Below are positions 10,701-22,700 of a stretch of DNA of 64,000 bases, piece after piece. The notes beneath the pieces were generated by a model. That model saw nothing but the letters and a program-made list of their open reading frames with translations. It did no database searches and was not told where the DNA came from. The translations under genes and the position numbers were made by a program. Location: NCBI RefSeq assembly GCF_017591425.1, contig NW_024466599.1:21614001-21678000 (forward strand), given 5' to 3'. Origin of the DNA: Ochotona curzoniae. Its lineage: Eukaryota; Chordata; Mammalia; Lagomorpha; Ochotonidae. Position 1 is the first letter of the stretch, and each line of letters opens with the position of its first letter.

Positions 10701-13700
10701 CAGAGACAGGGCCTGATTTATGATTTCATCACAAAGTTTCTTGTTCGACAATGGCCGGCTCTGTGTTGCCAATCGAGCCTTGTTAAACAGTGTGCTGGTT
10801 GGGTGATCTGTCTTTCAGGAGACAGCACACACAGGCCAGTGGGGAGTGGGATGGCAGAGGCCAGGGGGTAGCTACCTGTGGAGCCCGTTTCTCCTGTCTG
10901 TGGGGGAGATAAGGAAGGCAGGGGGAGAATAGCTCATTGGAAAGTAAAAGTGGAGGCCAGAGGAGGTGAATGGGAGCTTGATGCTTGGTTCTGTCACTTG
11001 TAGCCATGGAAAGGGTGAACCACTTCATCCCACTTCCTGCACCTGCCAAGGCAGTATATTAGCAGAAATGCATGCATGTGGTTGCTGTATTGACTGAGCA
11101 GCTTCATAGGGAAGATCCATCCAGGGGTAAAGGAAGTGGTAGAAAGGGAAATACTGTCCACTGGGATATAAGGAGCAGGTGCGGGAGAAGAGTGGAATAT
11201 AAACTTGGAAACCTGAACCTTTTGACCTCAAATGCAGCACAAGTTCTGCCCAACTGTGTGATTTGGGCAAATCACTCACCCTCTCTCATCTCTGAGCCCT
11301 ATTTTTCTTATTGTAGGATGAGGTAATGCAGCTGGCATCACAGAGTTTGTAGCAAGAATTGAAAGGAAAACATGCTCAGATGGATCAGTGTGACTCGGCA
11401 CAGAGCAGATGCTAGATTGATGTTAACTTTGCCACAGTGGCTATGGTTGGTCTGGAAAACTAATGAGCGCAGAGAATCCATGAGACCCCAGCTCTTTGGT
11501 GAGCCTTATTTAGGCCCCTGGAGAAGACCCTGGGATGGCTGGGGGAGGAGAAGATAACAAAGGATACATCCATCAGAGCCACGATGCTGCGGCACTCATC
11601 CGAGGAGAACACATCCCCAGTAGGTCCTGGAGGGAGAACAGGAAGGACAGAACTTGTGTTTGAAGGGGAGCAGAGAGGCAAGGTGGGGCTGGGATTAGCA
11701 GGTGCTTAGCATGACCGTACCTTCCAGCAGTTCCTGGTTGAGGAAGCTCTGCAAGTCGGTAGCATCCATCTCTGATCCCTGGCACAAACAACGGAAGAAG
11801 GCAGGCATCAGATCGGGGCTGGGACCCAGGGTGTGTACCTGCCTGACTCCGAAGGAGCACTGTGACTTCTGAACACTCACATTCCCCCATGTACCTGGCT
11901 GGCTTTGTCTCCTGAAGCCTTCCCTGATTATCCCAGGCCCCAAATCCCTTCCCCTGAACATCTGGGGTGCTGACCACTTGTGACATTTGGCACATGCCTT
12001 GCATGTCTCACTCCATCCATTCTTGGACTGGGACCCTTATGGGCCTGCTGTCTGCTGCTGCTGGTGCAGGGAGTCCTTTGAATAACGACTTTTGGGTGCA
12101 TCCATTCAGCCTTGCAGGTGGGCTCCCACTCTGCCTGCAGACACATACTAAGACAATACAACTACTGCATGTGTATCTGTGTGCACACTGTGACAACAGG
12201 CATTAGAAATACCAGAAATCAAGGCTGCAGGAAGTGGCTGCAATGGCATACATTTCTGAGCATCAGTCTCCCAGTAGCTGTTGAAGCAAAAAGGGAGCTG
12301 TCATGGTTTTCCTGGGATTAAACGTAGGAAGCAATTGAGGTTGTGGGAAGAGAAACCTCTCCCGGCCTGGTGTCTGGAGGAGTTAACTGCACTCGCTTTG
12401 TTTCTTCCTGGGGCCTTGAACAATTTGATGGACAATGTCTTTGATGATTTTGCAGTGGCAAGGTTGCTCTATGTGTACATGTGGCTGCTTTTCACACCTT
12501 GCTAAGAGCTGAGGGGAGGTTGTGACAACTGTCATGTGGAAGAGCCTTTCCTTGGGGAGCTGGCCCTGGCAGGAAGTTTCTCAGCAGATGCTTTGTGCAG
12601 TGGCTCTGGGGGAGGGAAAAGTAGGTACCTTCTGGGCATCTTCTAGAACCAGATGACAAGAACCAGAACAAGTGACAGACATGCTGTCCCTTACAATTGC
12701 CAGGGTTGCTCTCACCAGTCACAACTGCAGGAGAAACAGCCTCCTGCCCGACCCCCACTGCCACAAGCCTTTCCTTATGGGGCGTTTCAGCTTTAAGCAA
12801 AATTCCCAGGAAGACTCCCACACCCAAGGAAAGCATTGCACCAATGTTGGAAATCTGTGCCCAGGACTCACACACACACACACCTGCCCAACATCACCCT
12901 GTCGGGTTAGGGAAAGAAGTTGGTGTGGTGTGCTCAACACCCACTGCATTCCTCTTCAAAGGAACTTTGAATCCTGACTGTTCACACTGACAGCAACTGG
13001 CTCATCAATGAGGGACTCCAAGTGAAAGCCCACGCTGGATCAAAAGTGGTGTCGGAGCATGGACGATGTCAGCTCCCTTCACCAAATTCCCCACCCAGGA
13101 TGGCCTCTGCCCAGGACTCTGCACATTGTAGCCAGCCAGAAGTGCTGGAGGAAATAGAGGTGGGGCAGAGATGATAATTGCTTAATTAAATAATTAAATA
13201 ATTCCTAACAGATTGCAGATTTGCCTCCAGAGCTGGTGCTTAGCATTATGGCAAAGCAGGTTAAGCTGTAGCTTGCAATGCTGGCATGGCATATTGGACC
13301 ACTGCTGGGAGTCCCAGCTGCTCCTTTTCTGATTCAGGCTTCCTGCTAATGCACAGAATGCTTGGGCCCCTGCCACCTATAAGGGAGACCCAGGTAGTAT
13401 TCTGGGTTCTAAGTTTTTGATCTGGGCCAGTTCTAGCTCCAGTCATTGCAGCTAATTTGGGGAATGAATCAGCAGATGGAAGGCCTGTCTAATGCTCTTT
13501 TCTCTCTGGCTGTCAAACAAATAAATATTTTAACATTTGTTTAGCATGGTACTTTGTCTTTAGTGCTTGGTAGTGTTTGGTGATTAAATGTAGGATACTT
13601 GTCCAGGAATTCCAGCTGGTCCTTTTCCAACAGGCAGAACCTAGTTCAAGTGTCAGCACCATTAGTATGATTGTAAGAGAGGTAGGGACATGACATTTCA

Positions 13701-16700
13701 TTAATTAAAAGTTAAACTCATATAAGTGATGAGGAGAAGGGACATGGTGGATGCATGCATCAACATTTTTCTTTAAACTTGCTGTGGAAGCTGCAGCCCC
13801 AAAGCCAGTCTGCAGGTTAAGCAGAATGGAACCAAACAGGACTAGGCCAGGAGTGCCTTTCACCCCCCAGGGTTGAGGGGTGAACAGGGGCTGTGTCCCT
13901 TCCCCCCTGTGTCTCCACCTCATCACCCCAGGGGCCCCATGGTCACAATATGTGAAGAGGCATTTGGCTACTGAGTAGCAAAGTGGTGATCAGAGACTTT
14001 GCACCATGTCATCATCTGACAAATGGTAATTTATTTTAAAGGTGCAGGTGCACAGAACACATGTGCAAATTTGCCACCTGCCCTGAAAGAGGCATGGAAT
14101 CAGGTGTTCTCATCAGGCCCTGCTGACCACCACATGGGAGCTAACCTTGGCCTGGGCACCTGCTCTGGGGGAGCCCATCTGTCTTAATTCAATTCCACAG
14201 ATATGATTGAGCACCTTTCCTGATCAAGGACAGTGCTCAGTGCTGGGGACGAGGAATGCATGCGATGTCATCTCTGCCTTCAGGAGCTCAAGGGTTAGAG
14301 ACAAATATCCTGGCTGGCCTTGGAGTGTATCAGGCAAAGTGCTTCTGAGTCACTGGATTCCATCTTTCAAAGTGCTGGGTGGAGGCGGGGGCTGAATCCT
14401 GGGGGTCCAAACTCAGCTGTGCTCTACAGCAAGCACCCTCTGTGCCCATTCCTATTTTCCATTTCTCCATGTGTCTCTTTGCTGGGCCCTGGCTCTCTTC
14501 AGGTTACCAGCACCCTGTTACCAGCACATGGAACGAAAAGACAGGACTCACAATCCTTGCCCTTTTCCTCTGCTGGCACCAAGTCAGCAGGTGCCTGTGA
14601 CTGCATCACTTTCCACTTCCCATGCCAATGTGATTAATAATGGTAAAGGCCCTCGTGTGGAGCCCTTGGCAGCTGCTCTTACCCTGACAAGTCAGGGAGT
14701 TCTTTATAACAGTTTATTAAACCATTAGGCAAATCCCGTGTGTCCATAGGTGGCTTGGCAGGCAGTGTGCCGTTGGTACTCTCTGCACCTGGCCAGCCTC
14801 AAGAAAGAATGACGCCAGGTCGGAGTGGAGGTGGCCAAGTGGGAGAGGGAAGGATTTCAAAGAATAGTGCCAATTGCTTGTTTAAAGATTCAAAAGGCGA
14901 CACATTCCCTGAACACTTCCTATAATTATCCCCTCCTTTCGCAAGTTCTATGGGCCAGCTGGATGCCACTCCAAGGAGGACGCCCCTTCTAGTTTGGTAG
15001 TTAAAGAAGTTCTGGAGACAATCCAGGGGGAGAGAAAGAGAAGCTAATAGAATGATCCATCACATTGTTTTTCCTCTCTGAATTCTGATATGGCCTGAGG
15101 AAAGTCTTTCTTCCTTGGTTCTCTCCAGCCCCAGTCCTACATAAGGCCCCCAATGCAATACTGTACCTGCTGAACATATCTGTGGAAAATGACTCTTGGG
15201 GAGATATCTTCTGGGAGACTCTCCTGGACCAAAAGGGAAACAACCAACATTAAGCTTTTGGGGAAGGAGGCCACCAGCAAGGACTCAACCACTCTACCTA
15301 GATCTGAGATAAAGATCAGACAGTGGGAAAAATCCTTTAGGGGAATGAGAAATCAAAGGTTGTAGAAGGGAGATATTGTGTCCAGGCTGGCCCTGGGGGC
15401 CTGGCCTTCTCTCTCAGCACCTCTGCTCTCAGTCTTACCTCCTCCCCTTGAAGCCCTCTTTGACCCACTGTAATGTTTTCATCAATCACTGGTGGGGCAA
15501 TGAAGGAGATTGGAACTCCAGGGGAAGGGATATGGCCAGTGACATTCACTAGCCAAACCTTGTTACACACCTACCTTCAGTGACGTGAAGCTGAAATTGC
15601 CAGTTAAGTGCCTAGAAGAACAGGGGATCAGATGATACAATGGTCAGCTCACTATGCAAAGGACACCTGTCTGTGAAGGACACCTGGGTGGCACTGGGTG
15701 TCCATGCCAACTTGAATGGGGTTTTCAGCACTGTTGGATGTGACATGGAGAGCTATGACAGTTCATAGGCAGTCAAGCTCCGTGGTCTTGTGTCCAGCTT
15801 TGGACCTGGACTGGTTTGCCGATCATTGGTAAGTGGTTCCTTTCATAATCAGATACACCTTTAAGTCACCTCCACTGGCTCCATGGCAGAGGTCTGTCAT
15901 GTTCCTCCACTATCTGACAGTATGCTGGCTGCTTGGCATGCTAGGCTGAGAAGGTCTCACCCACGCTACCATCATGACCAGCATGATTATTGGTGATGTC
16001 TTCTTGCCCCAATAAGGTACCCAGCAGAGCAAGCTCTTATTGATGCAAGTTTTGATCCAGAGACTTTGCATTCAAGATCCTACTTGATTGGACATGATCT
16101 TTTGAGCCCACCTTTCACTGTCTCCCAGTCCCAAACAACTTGACACATGTACCATAAAGCATCTTCCCATACTCACAGCGGATACCTCTCACTCTTTAAA
16201 AAGCCCCTTGTCACCTCCTTCCCTCTCACTTAAGGTTTCTTTCTCTGCCCACATGATCTTCCTCTTTATGCCACTACATTCCACTTCCTAGAACACTACA
16301 GTCTGCTCTTTGCAGTGAATGTTGCACCTAGCAATGGCCCACCCTCTTGGCTGTGGAGTCATCAATTCATAGGCCTTGTTATCACCCTTTATGGTGGGCT
16401 TCTCAAGGCCCACGGCCACGTCCCCCTCGGCCACAGTGCAGTTTGAACACAGTGCCCAGAACACAGAAGATTTCATACAATTCAACAGAAACAAACATTC
16501 GGCATCCCATGGATGCTGTACCTGTCACTGTTGGGTGTTTTCTGGAAGATTCGTAGCAGGAACTCAACTTGTTTGTGGTGTGTAGAGAGGACCACTGCAT
16601 AGTCCCCAGGGCTCAGCTGGAAGGCCTTTGTGAAGTTGCACTTGGTTTCACAAACAATACCTTGGGCAGCAATTCTGAATGGGGAAAAAAAGGCAGGCGG

Positions 16701-19700
16701 CAATCGCTCCCGGAACTTCTGGAACTGGAAGACACAGGGTTATCATGAGAATGCTCTGTCCAGCCACTAGGAGAGAAGCCTACCCCAACACACACACCCC
16801 AACACCAACACACACGTACATATGCACATATATACAACCCAACACACATACAAACACGTACACACATGTACACACACATGCAAACACCCTCTAGATCCCT
16901 CTCTGGTCACCAGAACAGAAAATGGAGGCAGCCTTCACTTGAATTCTCCAACAACAGAGTTTTAGGGTGCTCTGTTGTGTGGACCCTTGACCCTACAATG
17001 AATGCCAAGCAGCATGACAAACATTTTGTTTTGTTTTGTTGAGCCTTGGAGTGTCTTGGCTTTTGTTGTTTTTTTTTTTTTCCTCCACTAAACTTCCTGG
17101 ACTGCAATGGCATAGGCAGAGAATTATTTTCACTTCCTCTGTTTCACCTCCAGCAGAGGCCTGAGATTTCTTCTCATTAGAAAATAATAGTCCCTGATGA
17201 CTTTTCTTTTATTTCAATATTTTTGTAGAGATAAAACAGTAAATACAATATGGTTCTCATTACCGGGTGTCATAGTCATATTCCATAATAAAAATCCCTT
17301 ACTAAACAAATTTTCCCTATGACAGCCGAGCATGAAGATTCCATCAAGAATGGTTACACAGCATGAAATGATTATTTATGAGCTCTGCTTGGGGGTGGAG
17401 GGAGAAGGAAGAGTTGCTGTGTTGGTGGTGAGGCCAGAACTCTCTCCCAGTTGAGACAAGAGCTAGGTCCTCAGGTACACAGCAGAATCTCAGTAGTCCA
17501 AGATGACTCTGATGATGGAACCCGCATACCCTGGTGGGTATGGGACCCTAGCTCACTTGGACCCTTTAGCAAAAGCAGCAATGGCACCAGATTTTCTCCA
17601 GAGGACCAAACCTCTCCACGTGTATGTGAGCACGTTGGGAGGCAGTGGGCAGCCTACAACCTAGAAAACAAACATGGCCGTGCTCATCTGCCCTCCTCTA
17701 GCCACTGGGCGCCCACAACCCTGTCCAGAGTCCTGATCTTTCAGAATAGATTCAGCAAGGCACAGCAAGGTTGGATCCACTTCCACGGAACACATGAAAG
17801 CCAGGGATGTTGGAAGAGGCGGAGCACTTTACCAACAGACAGCGACCAAAGTGTGAGAATCCCCACAAGGGTGTCAGGGAGCCATACCTGAGAGTCAACC
17901 TGTGGGCAAGAAGAAGAAAGAGGTTTAGGAACGTGGATCAAAACGTAAAGTCAAGTGTCCCTCTTGTGTGGCCTGTTCCCCCATCTTCCTGGAGTGAATG
18001 AGGATAGTTAGTCATTTCCTGTGTGGAGTTGTAAGAAAGGACACCTAGTCAGCTGCAGGCAGCAGTAAGGTGCTCCTATGTCAGCTCAGCAAGGCATGCT
18101 TACCATATATAGTAATGTCAAGAGCATTGATGGGGTCTGGAAATAAGACAAAACTTGGACCCCATGTGAATTCCTTGACCTTGGAGGGCTCTAATAAGAA
18201 GGCAACTGTCCTCTCATCAAACTCTCATAAATTGGTGGTTTTTGTTCTAGAATGTTCTAACACTCATGGGAATGCAGGCATGTGTATGACTGGGACATAC
18301 CCATGTTTCAGTCTTTCTTTATCATGAAAGAAGCACTAGGGATACAATCCCACTTCCACTCTGCAATTTCCAAAGCACCTGTATAGGATGCGATAATCAC
18401 AAGAATCCTCCCAGCAGACACTGGGCTCTTTAGTTTTTGAACACAGAAACTAAAGCTCAATAGAGTTGGGGACAGACTAAGCCATGTTACCTTGTTATTC
18501 AGTCCAGCTACCATGAATCTGTCTTTCCCAGCTGGCTTGGGATTTGGTACCCTTCCAATATTGATCCTAGAGCCCACCCATGTGAACAGGCCACTTTGCT
18601 TGCCCTGCTTTCTCTGGAGGCCAAGGGTAAGGAGAGAGGGGCTGGAAAGTCCCAGGAGGTTGGAGGGAAGGATTGATTGTATGGCTTCTCTACCCTGTAC
18701 TTGCTCACCATCTTGCTTGCTCCCTCCCTGGTCTGACTCCACTCATGTTGGGTTTGGCGTAGAGCAGAGCAGAGTTCCCATAATAGTCAGAGCCATGCCA
18801 AGGTAGAGGTGCCATTTTGGCTAACTCATCATTGTGCCACAAATAGGCTGAGAGCTTGGCTGGTGTTCCAGAGCTCATTTGAATGCAAGTGTTTCTGGCA
18901 TTGTCTTCAGTGTATAATGCATCAGGGTTCTGCAAGATCAGATCTTGATGAAAAGATGCAAATCTAGCTGAAAAGTAGAGGCGAGGCTTCGCTAACATTT
19001 CAGAAATGGATGTAATTATAGCCTGGCTAGAGCAAATCAAATAACTGTTGGGTAAGAGCTCTGGGCTCATGATGACCATGTAAACAGCAGACCCGGGGCC
19101 ATGTATCAGAGCAGTCCTGGGAAATCTCCCTGACTTCTGCCACTCATCATGGAAAGGAAGAGTTGGCTGACCTATTTTTAATTAGGTTTTTCTGGAACCC
19201 TCACCTATTTTAACCTGAATGGGAAGAACAACTGCCTCAATGTCTTCCCTGCCAATCCCAAATGCTTTCTTTTGTCATCAGACTTTGGAGAGCTGAGGGA
19301 TACTGGAGAGGAGAAGCCTCTCAGAATGCATCTGAATCATGAGGGATATTTGGCTGAGAACAGTGGAAATCAGCCTCAAATGGTGAGGTCATGCAGCATG
19401 TCTTGGAAAGATGTTGGCCCTTGTGTCCAAGGATGTTCTGCTTGAAAGGTGGGCAGGAGCCAAATGAGATGGCTGCACGGGTGGCCCCCACCACAGGGAA
19501 CACCCTGATTTGCTCCTGCTGCTGCTCAAAGATTTACTACAAACAATTCTTACCTGTTCCTACCTCTTGCATTTAATGTGTTTCCCTTTTTTTTTTTTAA
19601 ACAAAGATTTATTTACTTATTAGAAAGGCAGAAATACAGAGAGAGAGTGAGAGATCGAGACAGAGCTTCCATCTGCTGGCTTACTCTCCAAATGGAAACA

Positions 19701-22700
19701 ATGGCCAGGCTGAAGCCAGAAGCCAAAAGCTTCATCCAGGTCTCACCTGTGGGTGCAGGAACTCAAGTATTTGGGGGCATCTTTTGCTGTTTCCCCAGGT
19801 GCATTAGCAGGAAGCTAAGTTGGAATTGGAGCAGCAGGGACTTGAACTGGTGCCAATATGAGAATCCAACACAGTAGACAGTGGCTTAATCCATTGCAAC
19901 ATAGCACCTGCCTCCCTTTCATTTAGTTCTTCAAAGGGAAAAGCTCTGAGTGGTAGATTATGTATGGTAGGTTAAGGCTTAGAGTAGGTCATGGTCACAA
20001 GTTCACACCTTTTGCTCCAAGGTGTGGCTAAAGGGACTGCTTGGCCTCTTTGGCTGCCGCAGCGGGGAGGTGGCTCCTGCCTCCTCCCCATACTAGACTG
20101 GATGTTGAGATGCCACTGAGTAATGAAAATGAAAGCTTTTTCAGGGCTGTCCCATGGCATTCCAGGCAAGTCTGTGATGCCATCATCCAATATGGGCACC
20201 GGTTTATGTTCCAGCTGTTCTACATCCAATTCAGCTTCCTGCTACCTGCTAATAATCTGGGGAAAGCAGAACAAGACAGAACTAGTCAGGCTCCTGCAAC
20301 CCATGTAAGAGACCCAGAAGAAGCTCTTGGTCTTCATATTTGACCTGGTCTAGCCCTAGTCATTGTGGCCAGCTGGGGAGTGGAAGAGTAGATGCAAGAT
20401 CTCAATCCTGATCTCTCTCTCTCTCCTTTATCTTTCCTGTGTATAACTCTGACCTTCAAATAAATAGATAAATAAATCTTTTCATTTCCTTTTTTTTTTA
20501 AAGGCCACACTGCATCCTTAAGAAATGTCCTACAATAGCCCAAGCAGGTTTGGAGCACCTGAAAGATACTGTGCTGAACTCCAGCAACTCCTTCTCCATC
20601 AAATTCTTAAAGCCCAATCCACTCTTTTCTCTTAAACAGGTTATTAGTTTTCCTTGGAGCCCTGGACATCAAGAGAAAGGCAAGAGGCTGAGTTCTGCTA
20701 AGAGCCCTGGATCTGGGACCATAGGTTATGAGGTAAAACCTTGCCCTTACCTCCGAGTTGTAGCACGGATAGATGGTTGTTGCTCTCTGAGCTTTGGCTT
20801 CTACATGCACAAAAGCAGGGGTAGCTGGGCTTTTGAGATAGTGACTGTGATCATGCTTGTAAGTGTGATGTGCCTTATTGTGAGACCTTCCAAGCCAATG
20901 TGTAAAACTGTTCAGCCAAGAGCAGAGTAGCCAGGGATGCTGCCGACTGTAAATGAGCTAGGGCCAAAGCTGCACATTTTGCCTTAATGTGAATTAGGAC
21001 TGAAATTATGCCTAGAGATGCTGTCATCAAGCAGGTCACTGACATGTCTGCTGATCACCAAGGTGGCTGGAGTCCTTGACTGAGGTGTGGCAGACATCTG
21101 GCTTCCTCTCCCAGCTCTGCTACTAACTCTGTGTCCTCACCTCCCTGGGTCTGCTTCTTCAATGTGCACAGAGGGGAATCCCAGTGTTTGATGGTGCAGC
21201 TTTTTAATGACCCTCACTAAGGCAGAGATGCCACTGAATGAGCAGTTTGAGAATCCCTCCATTTTTCTTTGAGGTACTGGATTGTTGAGAGGAGAAGGAG
21301 GAAGTTGAAGTATCAGGGTTCCTTTCATAGCTTTCCCTCCTTTTAAAGGCTATTATAAAAAGAACATTCCTGTCTTTCCCACTCACAGGCTATCCATGCT
21401 GGCATGCTTGGGGACAGATGACCCTGTTGGAGCTAAGATGTTGGTTGGGGCCACTAAAAAGGGAGGGAGCAAGACTTGTCCTTTGGCAGGTGACTGAGCA
21501 GCTTCTCACAGCCCAGCTGTCACTGCACATAAGAGAAAAGGGCACCCCTTGCATTTATGGATTTGCTTTTATTTCTTTTTCTTAAATTCCTCCCAAAGAG
21601 TAATCAACGATACACAAAGTGCCCCAGGCACTCTTAACAAGGCAGATTCCCAGGCTCTGTCCTTGGCCATTCTGCTTCAGGAGGCCTCTGGCGGGCTCGG
21701 AAATCACTACAGGAACTGGTCTTAGACAAGATCCCCTTTGGAACAACAGGCATTAAATTCTGCCACAAAACAGAAAATGCCATGAGTGATACTGGAAGTT
21801 TGTCCCATCATCAACAAAGGAAAATCTAATGTCCTGTAGCATTCCAGGTTGTCTGGCAAACTTAGAGCTGGACCAGAAGAATGTGACAGCCATTTTGGGC
21901 TTTATTTTTAAGATGTTGTGCAGTCAAATCTCCCAGCCTGCAAAGAATTTCTCTTCCCACTAAAGAGAATTTCTCTCCCCACTGAGGCAGGCTGCCTTAC
22001 CTTAAACACTTGGAATTGTAGCGGAAACTGACTGTCTTCTGCCCTCAAACTTTGTGTACTGATGGTGAGGGACACAACAACATTGTTGCCTCCCATGGCC
22101 TCTTGCACAGAGAAGAAATAGTGCTTTTGCCTCTGAGGTTCTCCTGTACAGGAAAGAGATATCGTTGAACTCAGCTCCACTCCAGTTGAGAGTACACAGT
22201 TGGGGGTCCCAGGTGGGTACATGTTCAATTTCAAACATCCCTGTGTGGTTGGATTATGAGCTCTGGATTTGGGGCCCAGTTTGTTGGAGGGCAAGTTAAT
22301 TTCCTAAACCTCAAATGAGGGTAGTAGAATATAGTTCCAACTGGGCAACAATGCTTTTAGAACCCCTGGGTATACATGAGCTAAAGCAAGGGTGGCAACT
22401 GCCAGAGCCTTGAAATGTCATCAGTTAGTGAAGTACCAATGGAGACTGGGATCTAGATGTTGTGCTGTTGTGTTAATGATTTTCTTCCTCCCAGGCAGGT
22501 GCATCACAGCCAGAGCAAGAAGAGAGGACTGGTGAGGACACCACTGGATTTCAATGCATGCAGGAATGAATATTAGACAGAGATGAATGAACACCTATCA
22601 TAGGTCTGGCCGCACCTGGGAAGCTCTGATAGGGGAATGGGAAGATTTGGAGGACCATCCTGGCCATTCTTCTGGGTGGACTGAATCAGATGACACCTAA

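Larger units (their letters stand above)
11779..15166 (-). other. CAPN13 intron 13
   Basis: About 3.4 kb. Holds a C-type SINE (13228-13535), a short CA run near 12870 and an ancient repeat at 14190-14320. The remainder is unassigned. Confidence 0.85.
16725..22000 (-). other. CAPN13 intron 10
   Basis: About 5.3 kb. Contains a CA-rich tract, a MIR-like piece, two C-type SINEs in opposite orientations and a MER5-like fragment. The stretches 16890-18340 and 18510-19590 show nothing I recognise. Confidence 0.85.
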
